A stretch of 48,364 nucleotides of DNA from a virus. Shown here one piece after another: positions 20,603 to 30,500 of this stretch. Made by a program: the position numbers and the translations under genes. Numbering within the stretch: the stretch's first letter is position 1; every line of letters begins with the position of its first letter. Where the stretch lies: positions 1 to 48,364 of IMG/VR virus record IMGVR_UViG_3300040758_000080; one strand, written 5' to 3'. A model generated the notes under the pieces. It was not told where the DNA came from and searched no databases. It saw only the letters and a program-made list of their open reading frames with translations.

Positions 20603-21815
20603 CACAGACGTTTTGGAAGTAGAACCGCTCGAAGGCGCGGAAGAAACCACGCTTGAGCAACAGCCCGTCGCGGCTGGCGAAGAGAAACCGGCGGTAGAGG
20701 GGGAAGAACAGACTGCTCCGGTAACGTCGCTCCTGGGGCCGGACGGGAAGAAACTCGATCCCACGGTTCGAAGCCTCCTGAGTGAGATCCGCACGAAGAA
20801 CGACGCTGCGGGGAAGCTTTTGACGAAGGCCGTCTACCGCGTGGCGGAACTCGACCGTGAATTCCCCGGCGGGTTGACCGAAGCACGCGAACTCCGCGAC
20901 AAGATTGAAGGACTTGGAGGAGTCGAAGGCATCGAAGGGAAACTTGAAACGCTTGCGGAACTGACAGGGCTTTCCAAACAGTTCATGGACGGCGACCCGG
21001 CTTTCGTCGAAGACATGGCCACCAGCAGTCCAGAGGCTTTTTCGGCGCTGGCCCCCGCCATCTTCGCCAAGTATGCCAAGACGAACCCGGATGGGTTCAC
21101 GGGATATATCGGTAGGGTGGTGTGGTCGCATCTGCAAAGCAATGGAGTCCCGTTGCTTCTTCAAAGACTTGCGGACTTCATTCCCGCCGACAAGCCGCAG
21201 GCTCTCGAACTACTGAACACGCTGAATGGTTTCCTGAACGAGTTTGCGGAGATGTCCAAGAAAGCTCCGGCCACGGCAAAACCACGAGTCGAAGCAAAGC
21301 CCGATGACCTGACGGCGCGTGAAGAGGCCCTGCGATCCCGCGAATGGAGGGCTGAACGCGACGGAATCCAGCGCGGAATCGTCCGCGATGAGGAAACCAA
21401 GTCCCTCGCCGGCCGGAAACCAGACACCGAGGAACGCGCCCAGATCCGCGAACTGTTTATGACCCGCTCCCAGGCGGCGGCAAACCGCCTATTTCCAGGC
21501 TGGAGCGAGAAGGCGCAGCGATTCATCAAATCTGGTGACAAGGCCGGGTACTTGCGGTACATGAAGTCGATCTACAGCAGGGTGGTGCCCGAAGCGATGG
21601 CAAGCGCCGTGAATTCGACGATGCGGCACTCGAAAACGACTCCGGTGGTGGCAAAAACCGCGACTACGCGCCCCGGAGCTACGGCAGCGCCAGCAAACGG
21701 CTTCAAGCCGGTGGCTTCCATCCCCCAAAACATCGACTGGGGGCGAACCTCGAAGCAGATGGTTCAGGAAGACCGCTACATTCTGACGGATGGCTCCCGC
21801 GTTCAGGTGAGATAG
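20595..21815 (+). CDS. Scaffolding protein (probable)
   Basis: A 406-residue protein located between portal and capsid genes. Acidic low-complexity N-terminus (about residues 1-45), long helical middle, and a basic helical C-terminal part (REEALRSREWRAERDGIQRG). Charge distribution, position and lack of other domains fit a procapsid scaffold, but sequence identity to a named family was not recognised. The C-terminal basic segment would be the coat-binding end by analogy with P22. Confidence 0.7.
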   Translation: MPDTDVLEVEPLEGAEETTLEQQPVAAGEEKPAVEGEEQTAPVTSLLGPDGKKLDPTVRSLLSEIRTKNDAAGKLLTKAVYRVAELDREFPGGLTEARELRDKIEGLGGVEGIEGKLETLAELTGLSKQFMDGDPAFVEDMATSSPEAFSALAPAIFAKYAKTNPDGFTGYIGRVVWSHLQSNGVPLLLQRLADFIPADKPQALELLNTLNGFLNEFAEMSKKAPATAKPRVEAKPDDLTAREEALRSREWRAERDGIQRGIVRDEETKSLAGRKPDTEERAQIRELFMTRSQAAANRLFPGWSEKAQRFIKSGDKAGYLRYMKSIYSRVVPEAMASAVNSTMRHSKTTPVVAKTATTRPGATAAPANGFKPVASIPQNIDWGRTSKQMVQEDRYILTDGSRVQVR

Positions 21816-21999
21816 CCCTTGACACGGGCGTATAATGGAAATGATGTAAAGTTCGACGCGCGGTAAGGAACGGGAACCTTCAAAACTGGCACGCGCGACG
21901 GATTGTAGCAAACGGTGACTGCGAAACGGTAGGGCGCCGTCCAGCCCGGCCAATGGCCGAAGGATCGCATGACACACTTCAAATCTGAGAGGTGTAGAC
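21816..21999 (+). promoter_or_regulatory. 184-nt leader of the capsid gene
   Basis: No gene here. It contains TTGACA (21819-21824) followed only 6 nt later by a consensus TATAAT (21831-21836), so the two cannot form a normal promoter pair. ATGATGTAA at 21841-21849 is a two-codon ORF. A short hairpin CGGCC-AAT-GGCCG lies near 21946-21958. The long leader before a highly expressed capsid gene probably carries its own promoter and mRNA-stabilising structure. Confidence 0.5.
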
Positions 22000-23265
22000 A
22001 TGCCTGTTGGCAATCTCGCAGCCTCAATGGGGCTGCAAAAAGAGTATGTGGTTCCGAAGGTTGAAAAGCTGGCCCTTGCCAGTTCGCGCCTTTGGAAGCA
22101 CATCAAACTGAACACGAAGATCAAGCCGGTTTCCAACCGGCCAACCAGAATCCCCTTACAACCGCTCCAGTGGGGCAATTTCGCAGTCGCCAACCTCGAC
22201 GGCGGCGCGTTCCCGAATGGATCCGGTCCCCAAGTAATCCCCGGCACGATTTCCTGCGTGTCCTTCGTTCACGCGGCCCAGTGGACCGCCTTGGCCGAGT
22301 ACACCACGGACACCGACGAAAAGGCCGTTCAGGATTACGCCACCCTCTTGACCAGCCAGCAAACCGAGATGATCGCCGGCTGCATGGATGCCCTTCTCCA
22401 GTCGGACGGCAGCAACACGCTGGACACCGTGGTTTCGGTTTCCGGAAACGTTCTGACCGTGAACAACCCGAACGCCTTCATGGACGGACAGACGCTCGAC
22501 TTCTACAACGGCCTGCTGGACGCGGGCGGGGTCTTCCTCGGCAGCGCCACCGTGCTCGGCGTGGACGCCATCAACGTGGCGATCACCTTGACGGGGGCAC
22601 CTCCGGCGGGAACGACTGGCGGGACCAGGCTGTTGGTGAGCGGCAGCCCCGGTGTGAGCAACGCCGGTCTGCTGGGCCTGCGCGCCTACAATGTGGCGGG
22701 CAACACCGGCCTGTACATGAACATCCAGAAATCGGCATTCCCCGGCAAGTTCAACGTGCCGAACTTCAACGCGCCTGGCGTGCTGACGCCTTCCCTGGTG
22801 CGTGCAATCGACGCCCTCATGGAGCTTTCCATGGGCGTGGAAAAAGCGCAGGAAGCCGATCTCACCCCCCACTGCAACGTGGACATGGTGACGGCCTGGG
22901 AAAACCTCAGCCTGAACGTGCAGCGTGTGGACGTGCCCACGATCCGCGGCGACGAACAGCCCGACATGCTGAAGAGACGGCGCCCGCGCACCATCGGTGG
23001 CCGCGAGGTCATCGTGAACGAACGCGCCCGGCCCGGCTACATCGACTGGCTGGCCCTGGCCCACTGGTTCCAGGTGCAGTCGAAGGCCCTCTCGCTCTAC
23101 GACGTGAAGGGACAGGTGGTCTTTCCCGCCTACGGACCGGCCGGAACCATCGCGGCGAGCAACCTGATGTACCTGGTGATAATGCTCCAGTTCGCGAGCG
23201 TGCAACCACGATTGAACGCATACCTGAGTGGCGTGACAATTCCGCGCTACCTATTCGGGCATTAG
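22000..23265 (+). CDS. Major capsid protein (HK97 fold, P22-like type)
   Basis: A 421-residue protein, ATG 22000 after GAGAGG. Length, position after the scaffold and sequence style fit P22-gp5-type coat proteins: helical N-arm (LQKEYVVPKVEKLALASSRL), E-loop region, an inserted beta domain about residues 135-215 (VVSVSGNVLTVNNPNAFMDG, TLTGAPPAGTTGGTRLLVSG), and a final P-domain segment with SLYDVKGQVVFPAYGPAGTI. The insertion may be a surface I-domain analogue. A 392-codon frame in +2 is a shadow of its codon bias. Confidence 0.85.
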   Translation: MPVGNLAASMGLQKEYVVPKVEKLALASSRLWKHIKLNTKIKPVSNRPTRIPLQPLQWGNFAVANLDGGAFPNGSGPQVIPGTISCVSFVHAAQWTALAEYTTDTDEKAVQDYATLLTSQQTEMIAGCMDALLQSDGSNTLDTVVSVSGNVLTVNNPNAFMDGQTLDFYNGLLDAGGVFLGSATVLGVDAINVAITLTGAPPAGTTGGTRLLVSGSPGVSNAGLLGLRAYNVAGNTGLYMNIQKSAFPGKFNVPNFNAPGVLTPSLVRAIDALMELSMGVEKAQEADLTPHCNVDMVTAWENLSLNVQRVDVPTIRGDEQPDMLKRRRPRTIGGREVIVNERARPGYIDWLALAHWFQVQSKALSLYDVKGQVVFPAYGPAGTIAASNLMYLVIMLQFASVQPRLNAYLSGVTIPRYLFGH

Positions 23266-23273
23266 GCTAAGTC

Positions 23274-23933
23274 ATGTCTTTTGAATACGATCCGGCAAGT
23301 TCATTACGACACTGGCCCACGCCGATGGGTCGGTTTGGGAAGAATCCGTTTGGAGAGAACCTCTACCGGATCGTACTCACGGAGTCACGGCGGCATCTTG
23401 TCGGCGGCCTATGGCCGGACGGTGCGACGGGCTACCATTGGGTGCCCAAGTATCGTTCGGTCAAGGCCCCGTGGATTTTGGAGCGGTGGCGCTGGGAAAT
23501 GCTTTCCAAGGCCAAGTGGGATGAATTGGTGGACCCGGTATCCGGCTGGCCACTGTTCGGGCCGTACCCGACTCGCGGCGACTACGAACTGGTCTGGGAG
23601 TTCGACTCCGGGGTGGACGCCGACAACCTGGACAACATCATCGGGTTCGTCAATCGGCGCGATTCGTGGTCCTTCCAGGATCACCGGGATCGGGTGGCCG
23701 CCGAGTACCAGCAGGAAGAGAACGACATCCGCAAAGCGGGGCGGGATGAGATTCGGGATTGCATGACCGCTTTCGGCGGGGCACCGATCTCGTATGGACG
23801 GTTTGGAAGAGGCACGAAGACACAACGGGATTTCGCCACCGCCCAAGACATGAACCTGCCAATTCCATGCGGCCGGCCGCAGAACCTCAACGGCCTTGAA
23901 GTCACGAGTTCGATGTTTGCAGGGGGAGTTTGA
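23274..23933 (+). CDS. Virion-associated hypothetical protein, 219 aa
   Basis: ATG 23274 shortly after the capsid gene. Aromatic-rich N-terminal half (YHWVPKYRSVKAPWILERWR) and helical C-terminal half (YQQEENDIRKAGRDEIRDCM). Position suggests a head-tail or decoration role; no family recognised. Stop overlaps ATG 23933. Confidence 0.65.
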   Translation: MSFEYDPASSLRHWPTPMGRFGKNPFGENLYRIVLTESRRHLVGGLWPDGATGYHWVPKYRSVKAPWILERWRWEMLSKAKWDELVDPVSGWPLFGPYPTRGDYELVWEFDSGVDADNLDNIIGFVNRRDSWSFQDHRDRVAAEYQQEENDIRKAGRDEIRDCMTAFGGAPISYGRFGRGTKTQRDFATAQDMNLPIPCGRPQNLNGLEVTSSMFAGGV

Positions 23934-24697
23934 TGCCGATTACAGCCCAAGAAGCCCAAGCGATGCTCACGCAGGAGCAGCGCAAACTGAACCAGGGCCG
24001 CGTGTTACCGCCGGTCCTAGACCGAATCCGCGTGCTAATGCGGGATGAGACGTTTCCGATCTGCAATGTGGGTCCGTGGGAGTACCGGGCGGAGCGCGGG
24101 TGTCTCGCGGTCTTCATCCCGGCTTACGACCCGGCGAAGGACACCGAAAAGGCGGGGTATGCCCGCAGCGAGCCGCTGGCAGTCATCCGGCGCGAGGCGA
24201 AAATCATCAACGAGGATGAGTTCGGCTTCATCGAAGACGACGGGCATATGGTTGCCCAGGATCTCATCGGGATCGGATGGGGAATGCACCCGCAGAACTC
24301 CCTGGTCCCGTTCGGGGTATTCGTGCCCGCCGGCAAGGAGCCGACGCCAGCGGAGATTGCCGCGGCGAAAGATCAGCTTTCGCTGTACTACGACCGGCTG
24401 ATTGAAGAGGCTCGGGACGCCTACGACAAGGGGCCAGAGGCGCGGAAAAACACGATCACCGACCGGCACTTGACCGCGGCACGTATCAAAGGCATCGACG
24501 AAGCCTGGACCCGCCACCAGCACACAGAGGCGTCCGTGCGCTGCCAGATGTGCGGGAAGTTCAACCCGGCGGGGATCGCCAAGTGCGCTTGTGGTCAGAT
24601 TCTCGACTTCGAGCTTTTTCAGAAGCTCCAGAAACAGCAGGAAGAGATGCTGGAAAAGGCCACACGGCCAACACCCATCAAACCACCCGTGAGGTAG
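23933..24697 (+). CDS. Hypothetical virion protein with zinc ribbon
   Basis: A 254-residue protein. ATG 23933 (TGATG overlap, GGGGGA upstream) preferred to TTG 23930. A globular domain up to about residue 130, then helices, then CQMCGKFNPAGIAKCACGQ near residues 203-221 with four cysteines in a zinc-ribbon arrangement, then a coiled-coil-like end (FQKLQKQQEEMLEKA). A zinc ribbon in a morphogenesis cluster is uncommon. Possibly an assembly factor. Confidence 0.65.
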   Translation: MPITAQEAQAMLTQEQRKLNQGRVLPPVLDRIRVLMRDETFPICNVGPWEYRAERGCLAVFIPAYDPAKDTEKAGYARSEPLAVIRREAKIINEDEFGFIEDDGHMVAQDLIGIGWGMHPQNSLVPFGVFVPAGKEPTPAEIAAAKDQLSLYYDRLIEEARDAYDKGPEARKNTITDRHLTAARIKGIDEAWTRHQHTEASVRCQMCGKFNPAGIAKCACGQILDFELFQKLQKQQEEMLEKATRPTPIKPPVR

Positions 24698-24698
24698 A

Positions 24699-25526
24699 AT
24701 GCCCGTTGTCGCTCCAGTTCCGATGGCACCGTATGACACGGTGGAAACCGCGCTCCAAGTGGCGCGAGTCCGCCTGAACGACGCCATCCAGAGCATCGGC
24801 GGCGACGTTATCACGGATACACAGCCTTTCACCCAAGTAGGAACGAATGCCGCTTGGCGTCGCATTCAGGAGTTTCTGGCGAACGCCGGATGCACTAGGT
24901 TCCACCAGGAGACGGTGCTTTTCAGCATACCGGCTTGTGCAAACGCCGATTTGGTAGCGCAAGTCTGGCTGAACTGGACTCAGTATTTCGACGGCTCGAA
25001 CTATTTCATGCCGCCGGCCTGCCCGGTTCTTCCACAGAACTTCATTTCTCCATTATCCCTTCAGGAGCGGATCTCTGGAACGACCGGGCAGTTCACCCCA
25101 ATTGACCAAGTTCTCAAGGGGCTTCCACGAATTAGCCGAGCGCCCATCAATCGACTTTGGGAGTGGCGGGATGAGACGATTTACATGCCGGGAGCGACCG
25201 GCCCAACGGATATCATCGTTCGGTATCTGGGTTTCCTTCCCGATTTCGTTCAAACTGGTCCGACAGCATGGACCGCGCAACCCATTCCCATCATGCGCTG
25301 TTTGGACCCGCTTTCGTGGGCGATCTGCGCTGAATTCGCCAGAGCGCGCGGGGATCTCGACGCCGCGTATTTCGACCAAGCGGCCCAAGCGTCCGCGTTG
25401 ATGATTTTGGATCGTGACACCGCTTATCCATCGGAACTGTTCAAGCAATCCGAACGCGGAAAGATGCCGGATCGCTACACGCCGGTAGGACCGGCGCAGG
25501 CGAAGAACCCGGCGGGAGCGAAGTAA
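24699..25526 (+). CDS. Neck/adaptor-type protein, paralogue 1 of 3
   Basis: A 275-residue protein. Shares with the next two genes: APYD..V..A...A..RLNDAI near the start, AWRR...FL, a WTQYFDG segment, LWEWRDETIYMPGAT near residue 152, IIVRYLGFLPDF near 170, and QPIPIMRCLDPLSWAICAEF near 195. Position between capsid and hub fits a portal-attached tail-adaptor ring, but no named family is certain. Confidence 0.7.
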   Translation: MPVVAPVPMAPYDTVETALQVARVRLNDAIQSIGGDVITDTQPFTQVGTNAAWRRIQEFLANAGCTRFHQETVLFSIPACANADLVAQVWLNWTQYFDGSNYFMPPACPVLPQNFISPLSLQERISGTTGQFTPIDQVLKGLPRISRAPINRLWEWRDETIYMPGATGPTDIIVRYLGFLPDFVQTGPTAWTAQPIPIMRCLDPLSWAICAEFARARGDLDAAYFDQAAQASALMILDRDTAYPSELFKQSERGKMPDRYTPVGPAQAKNPAGAK

Positions 25527-25527
25527 C

Positions 25528-26340
25528 ATGCCAGCGACAGCACCTTACGATATTGTGTACGCCGCCATGCTCATGGCGAAAACGCGGCTGAACGACGCCA
25601 TCAACACCTTGACGCCCGTAGGCGGCCAACTGCTCGATAACGCGCAGGCGTTCACTCAGCAGATTATGAACACGGCCTGGCGCCGGATGTTGTCGTTCCT
25701 GTCCGAGCGGAACTATTCGCGCCTGTTCCCTGAACTCCTGATTTCATCTCTGCCAGTGGCCGCGACGAACGACCCCGCTCTGGAAGTTTCGCTTACATGG
25801 ACCGGATATTTCGACGGGTTGAATCAGTTCTCTACGCCAGTTCTGCCCCAAGACTTGATTACGCCCGCGAAACTCTGGGAACGCGCCAGCGGTCAGACCC
25901 CTCCTGGTGGGCTATACGAGATGGACCGCGTTTTCAATGGCCTACCGCCGATTCCGAAGCAATTCCGTAACTTCGTTTGGGAATGGCGCGACGACGGGAT
26001 CTACATGCCGGGCGCCAGCGGCGCAACCGACCTGAAGATCAGATACGCTGCCTATCTGCCAGATTTCCTGGACAACTCGCCTACGGCGAATACTCCGTGG
26101 TTTCAGCAGCCCATCCCAATCATGCGGTGTCTTGACCCGCTTTCCTGCTACGCCTGCCACGAGATCGCCAAGGGACGAAAAGACCTCGACGCGGCTGTTT
26201 TCTTGCAGGACGCGGAAGCCGCCGCAATGCTGGTTGTGAACCGTGACAGCGCACAGCCGAGGGCCATCCTGAAGCCGTCCGAGTACGGAAAGATGCGCGA
26301 CCAGTACACCCCCGGAGGACCGCCCCCGCCTAAGGTGTAG
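25528..26340 (+). CDS. Neck/adaptor-type protein, paralogue 2 of 3
   Basis: A 270-residue protein starting 1 nt after the previous gene. Same order of blocks: APYDIVYAAMLMAKTRLNDA, AWRRMLSFLSERNYSRLFPE, LTWTGYFDG, WEWRDDGIYMPGASGATDLK, QPIPIMRCLDPLSCYACHEI. It is clearly homologous to its neighbours but diverged along its whole length, so the duplication is old and all three are under selection. Ends in a flexible proline-rich tail. Confidence 0.7.
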   Translation: MPATAPYDIVYAAMLMAKTRLNDAINTLTPVGGQLLDNAQAFTQQIMNTAWRRMLSFLSERNYSRLFPELLISSLPVAATNDPALEVSLTWTGYFDGLNQFSTPVLPQDLITPAKLWERASGQTPPGGLYEMDRVFNGLPPIPKQFRNFVWEWRDDGIYMPGASGATDLKIRYAAYLPDFLDNSPTANTPWFQQPIPIMRCLDPLSCYACHEIAKGRKDLDAAVFLQDAEAAAMLVVNRDSAQPRAILKPSEYGKMRDQYTPGGPPPPKV

Positions 26341-26343
26341 CCT

Positions 26344-27129
26344 ATGCCCACCGCGCCCTACGATTCGCTGATGGTTGTCAAGAACACCGTGCAGGCTCGC
26401 CTAAATGGCGCACTGGACAGCCTTCAGCCGATCAGCGGGCGGATTCTGGAGAATTCCTCGTATTTCTCACAGCAAGCAGTGAATGACGCTTGGCGGAACG
26501 CCCAGGATTATCTCGCAGAGCGTGGCTTTGCGGACCTACTCAATGAAGCGGTAATTTCCGGCTTTCCGATAGTGGCATCGCTTGACCCCGCCACCCAAGT
26601 CCGGCTCGACTGGACAGGATGTTCAGACGGTGTGACCAGTTATACCACTCCGTTCCTGCCTTCGGAATGCACTCACCCATTGAAGATTTGGGAGCGATGG
26701 AGCAACCAAAACGCTGAGTTTTCCAAGACGCCGATGGAAAAGATCCTCGACGGGCTGCCGGCATGGCAGAAAGCGATGGCCAACCGCTGCTGGGAGTGGC
26801 GGAACAACGCGATCTGGATGCCAGGGGCCTTGATGGTGGAGGACTTCAGAATCCGGTATGTGAAGTACTTGCCGGATTTTGTGGACGTGGGACAGTCACC
26901 ATGGTTTGTGCAGCCGGTTCCGATCATGCGGTGTTCGGACGGGTTCTCGTGGTTCATCTGTGCCGAATTCGCGGAGGCGCAGGGTAAAGTGGAAGTCGCA
27001 GATCGGTTCCTCCAGAGGGGGAAGGATGCCTTTGGCAGAATCTTCAATCTGGACGCGGCCGCGGATCAGCGAGTGAACATCCGGCGCCGGCCGCACAGCG
27101 CCCGTGGAAATGGAAGATCGTACTATTAG
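26344..27129 (+). CDS. Neck/adaptor-type protein, paralogue 3 of 3
   Basis: A 261-residue protein. Blocks: APYDSLMVVKNTVQARLNGA, NDAWRNAQDYLAERGF, LDWTGCSDG, CWEWRNNAIWMPGALMVEDF, QPVPIMRCSDGFSWFICAEF. The most diverged of the three at its C-terminus (RRRPHSARGNGRSYY). Three different rings, or one mixed ring, are possible structures. Confidence 0.7.
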   Translation: MPTAPYDSLMVVKNTVQARLNGALDSLQPISGRILENSSYFSQQAVNDAWRNAQDYLAERGFADLLNEAVISGFPIVASLDPATQVRLDWTGCSDGVTSYTTPFLPSECTHPLKIWERWSNQNAEFSKTPMEKILDGLPAWQKAMANRCWEWRNNAIWMPGALMVEDFRIRYVKYLPDFVDVGQSPWFVQPVPIMRCSDGFSWFICAEFAEAQGKVEVADRFLQRGKDAFGRIFNLDAAADQRVNIRRRPHSARGNGRSYY

Positions 27130-27138
27130 GAGAAAACT

Positions 27139-27522
27139 ATGTCGGCAGTAGCAACGGTTTCACAAATCGACAGCACCCAGAAGAGTTTCATCGCGAGCGG
27201 GACCATTGCCCTGACAGGCAACTACGGAACCAGCGGTGGTGCGTACCCCCACGGGGACTTGCTGGATCTCTCCCAGTTGGGCGTAGAAAGCAACGAACTC
27301 CCCTACTGTGTGGAGATTTACGAGATGTCGCCCGCGGGAGCGCTTTCCAGCGGCAACACCTACGAATACATGCAGGGGACGACACAGGCCAACGGGCAAA
27401 TCCAGATCAGGGCCTCCGGCGGGTCGGAAATCACTCCCGGCGGTGCCTACGGAACGCCTCCGTTCTCAATCACCGGCTTTGTCCTGGCTTTTCGGGCTTT
27501 CTTTGCGTCTTTCACGGCGTAG
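27139..27522 (+). CDS. Small beta-rich virion protein, 127 aa
   Basis: ATG 27139 with AGGAGAAAA upstream. Beta-rich, Gly/Ser-rich sequence with DLLDLSQLGVESNELPYCVE and YEYMQGTTQANGQIQIRASG, a style typical of phage decoration or collar proteins. Location between neck genes and the hub supports a structural role. No named family. Confidence 0.65.
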   Translation: MSAVATVSQIDSTQKSFIASGTIALTGNYGTSGGAYPHGDLLDLSQLGVESNELPYCVEIYEMSPAGALSSGNTYEYMQGTTQANGQIQIRASGGSEITPGGAYGTPPFSITGFVLAFRAFFASFTA

Positions 27523-27534
27523 GCGGGAGGTCAC

Positions 27535-30500
27535 TTGGCCTTCAACGTCCAGGGCGGCGTGGAAGTGCCGCTCAACACATTCGGGTCATTATGCACCGAG
27601 ACGGCCCCGGAGCAGTTGCCCGAGGGCGTGTCGCCGGACAATCAAGACGTGGTGTATGCTCCCGGCCAGGTAGGGAGCCGGCCAGGACTCCACAAGGTTC
27701 TGGAGACCCCACTGGCAGCCGGTGGCCCAAACAACCTCGTACCGACGCTTATGAACGGCGGGAGTTTCGTTGACCCGACAGGGACGCTGCGGAACCTGTA
27801 TTTCGACTCGAACGGTACGATCTGGGTGGAAACGACGCTCGGGACGCTGGTTGCGGTTTCCACCCCTTCCACGCCCGGCTGCTGGATGAAGTCGATTACC
27901 GCCTTTGGGCGCCAGTACGTCGCCATCAGCGACGGCTTGCATGGACAGGAAGTGCCGCTCCAATTCGATGGCACAAACTGGGACCGGGTGACTCAGGACG
28001 GCCCCGGCGCCCCGCCCACAGTCGCGTCTGTGGCGCTTCCTCCCGTTCTACTGGTAGGCAGCGGATCGGCAAGCTTGACACCCTACGAGGTTCAGCCGGG
28101 AGCACAAAACCCCGATGGTTCCTATTCGCAGATTCTCGCCTTCACCAGTAGCGCGTGGCCGCTGGCAATTGGTCCAGGCGATTCTCTCACACTCGCGGGA
28201 TACACCGGAACGAATGACTCGAACTACAACGGCACGTTCACGGTTCTGGCGACCTATCAGGGCAGCACGAATTTGCTGGTGCTCGGAGCGTACCTCCCGG
28301 CTGGAACGGTATACAGTGAGGTGACTGCGGGGATCACTTGGAGCGCGGTTACGGGGAGTTTGGTTCGATCTAGCAATACGGTTACGGCCACCACAGCGAA
28401 GGCGCATCAACTTCAGGTCGGATACCAAGCACAGATTGCAGGAGTCGGTGCAACCGCGGTGGGCGGCGGCATTTCCTCGATTGTCATTGACAATGAAGAT
28501 CTGCCAGGATTGGCGACGGTGACTACTGCCTCGGCGCATGGGCTTGTGCCCGGATGTCAAGTCATTCTCGCGGGCGTTCAGCCGGTCGCGGTTGGCGGCG
28601 CGATCAGTGCGACCGCACCGCCAACCTGGGCCGGAGGAATTGCTGAGATCACCACCACCAGCGCACACGGTCTAACGCCAGGCTGCCAAGTGACCGTAGC
28701 CGGCACTGGATCGGCGGGTGTGGATGGAACTTTCTCTGTTCTAACCGTTCCTTCGCCAACAACATTTACCTACGCCTTCACACCCATAGCGACGGTCACG
28801 ATCTCTCTGAGCGGTCCAACGGTTACACTCGTTTGGCCGATTCCAGACAGCAGTGCGCCTACCTACTTCGAGGTCGTCGCTGCTCCAACGCCTACGACCT
28901 TTCAGGTGGAAGTGACGTACTCTGACGGCACCTGGACGACCGGGAACGTCTCTTTCGGGTGGAATGGGACATTCTTCGTGGCCTCGGTTCCCTCTACTAC
29001 GTCGTTCACCTATCAGCAATACGGCCCGAATGCCAAATCTTCCTCGACCACCGGAACCGTAACCCCTTACGGCCAAGCAGCCCCCGGAATCCACCAATGC
29101 CGGATGAGCTTTTTGACGCGCCAGGGGGCGATTACCAAGCCAAGCCCGCCGGTTCAGTTCGTGGCGAACGGCGGCCAATATATCAGCATCTCGAACATGG
29201 CTACCGGACCATCGAACATCGTTGGGCGCATACTTCAGTTCACCGGAGCACAGGGGGATTATTTCTTCTACATCCCGGTTCCAGCACAAGTGAATGGCCA
29301 GCAGGTTTCGACCGCCACGCAGATTGACGACAACACGACGACTGCCGTTCTGCTGGATTTCTCTGACGTAACGCTCTACTCTTCTCTGGGAGTCTCGATT
29401 CCAGGAAACGATCTCGCCAGCCAAGTCATTCTCGATGGAGCTTTGGGGTTCGGATTCTACGGTTCCCGGCTGTTGGCTTACGGCCAGCGGAACACGGTTC
29501 AGAACTTCCTGAACATGAGTTTCGACGGCGGCGCTCTGCCGACAAGCCCCACGGCACCTGCCGGCTGGACACTCTCAGGAACAGCAGTTCTGGCCGCCGG
29601 CCATTTTGGGGAAGGTCTGAGCATGTCGACAGGGTCTTCGATCTCTCAGTCGGCCTACCTTGACGCCTATCAAGGCGTTCCAATTCTCACTCCGAACACC
29701 GCCTACAAGTTTCGCGCATGGCTCAAACCAAGTACCGCCGGTCTGACCGTAACCGTCACAGTCAGTTCCATTCTGGGAACCTTTTCCAGCAGTATTTCAT
29801 TCTCAACCGGAATGAGCACCAGTGGTTCATGGCTGGAGGCAACTTTCGCTACGAAGACTCCGAGCGTGATCCTGAGCGACATGCTTTTGACGATTGCTGT
29901 AGCCGGTTCCGCGGGGACGGTTCTGGTTGATGAATGCAGCCTAATCTATGCCGATTCTCCTTACACCGATCAAATGATTTTCGCCAGCTACATAGACAAC
30001 CCGGAAGCGTTCGACGGAGTTTCCGGCAAGTTTGGGCCATCCGAAGACGTTCACAAGGTCATGGACTTTGCCATTGTGCGGGACAACCTGTACATCCTGA
30101 CCCAAGACCCGGCGGGGCGCCTGCACGAGACCAGCGACAACGGAACGACGGAACCGTCCGGTTGGACCGTGCGCGAGATCGGAGCCAACTGCGGAGCGCT
30201 GTCGGCGTTCTGCACGGCGCATTCCCAGGCTGACGATGCGAGCGCAGGCGGCGGCGAGGAGTGGTTTGCGTGGGCGAGCGCGAGCGGTGCGCGGATTTTC
30301 GGCGGGGACCAGCCTTACAAGATAAATCAGGAACTCGCGCCGGATTGGGCGAACATCAACCCGGCAGCAGCATTGACCATCTGGGCGCTGAACGATCCGG
30401 TTTCCAGGACGCTATATTTCGGCCTTCCGATGGGAAGCGCAACCGCAGCTAGTCTAGTCTACCCGATGAGTTACCGGCAGTTGGACAGCCCGGCCCAGAT

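Noticed and set aside
22092-23270. 392-codon open frame overlapping the capsid gene, plus a 349-codon minus frame
   Set aside because: Composition is Arg/Pro/His-rich and follows from the third-base bias of the capsid gene; no ribosome binding site; the capsid frame itself has clear family features.
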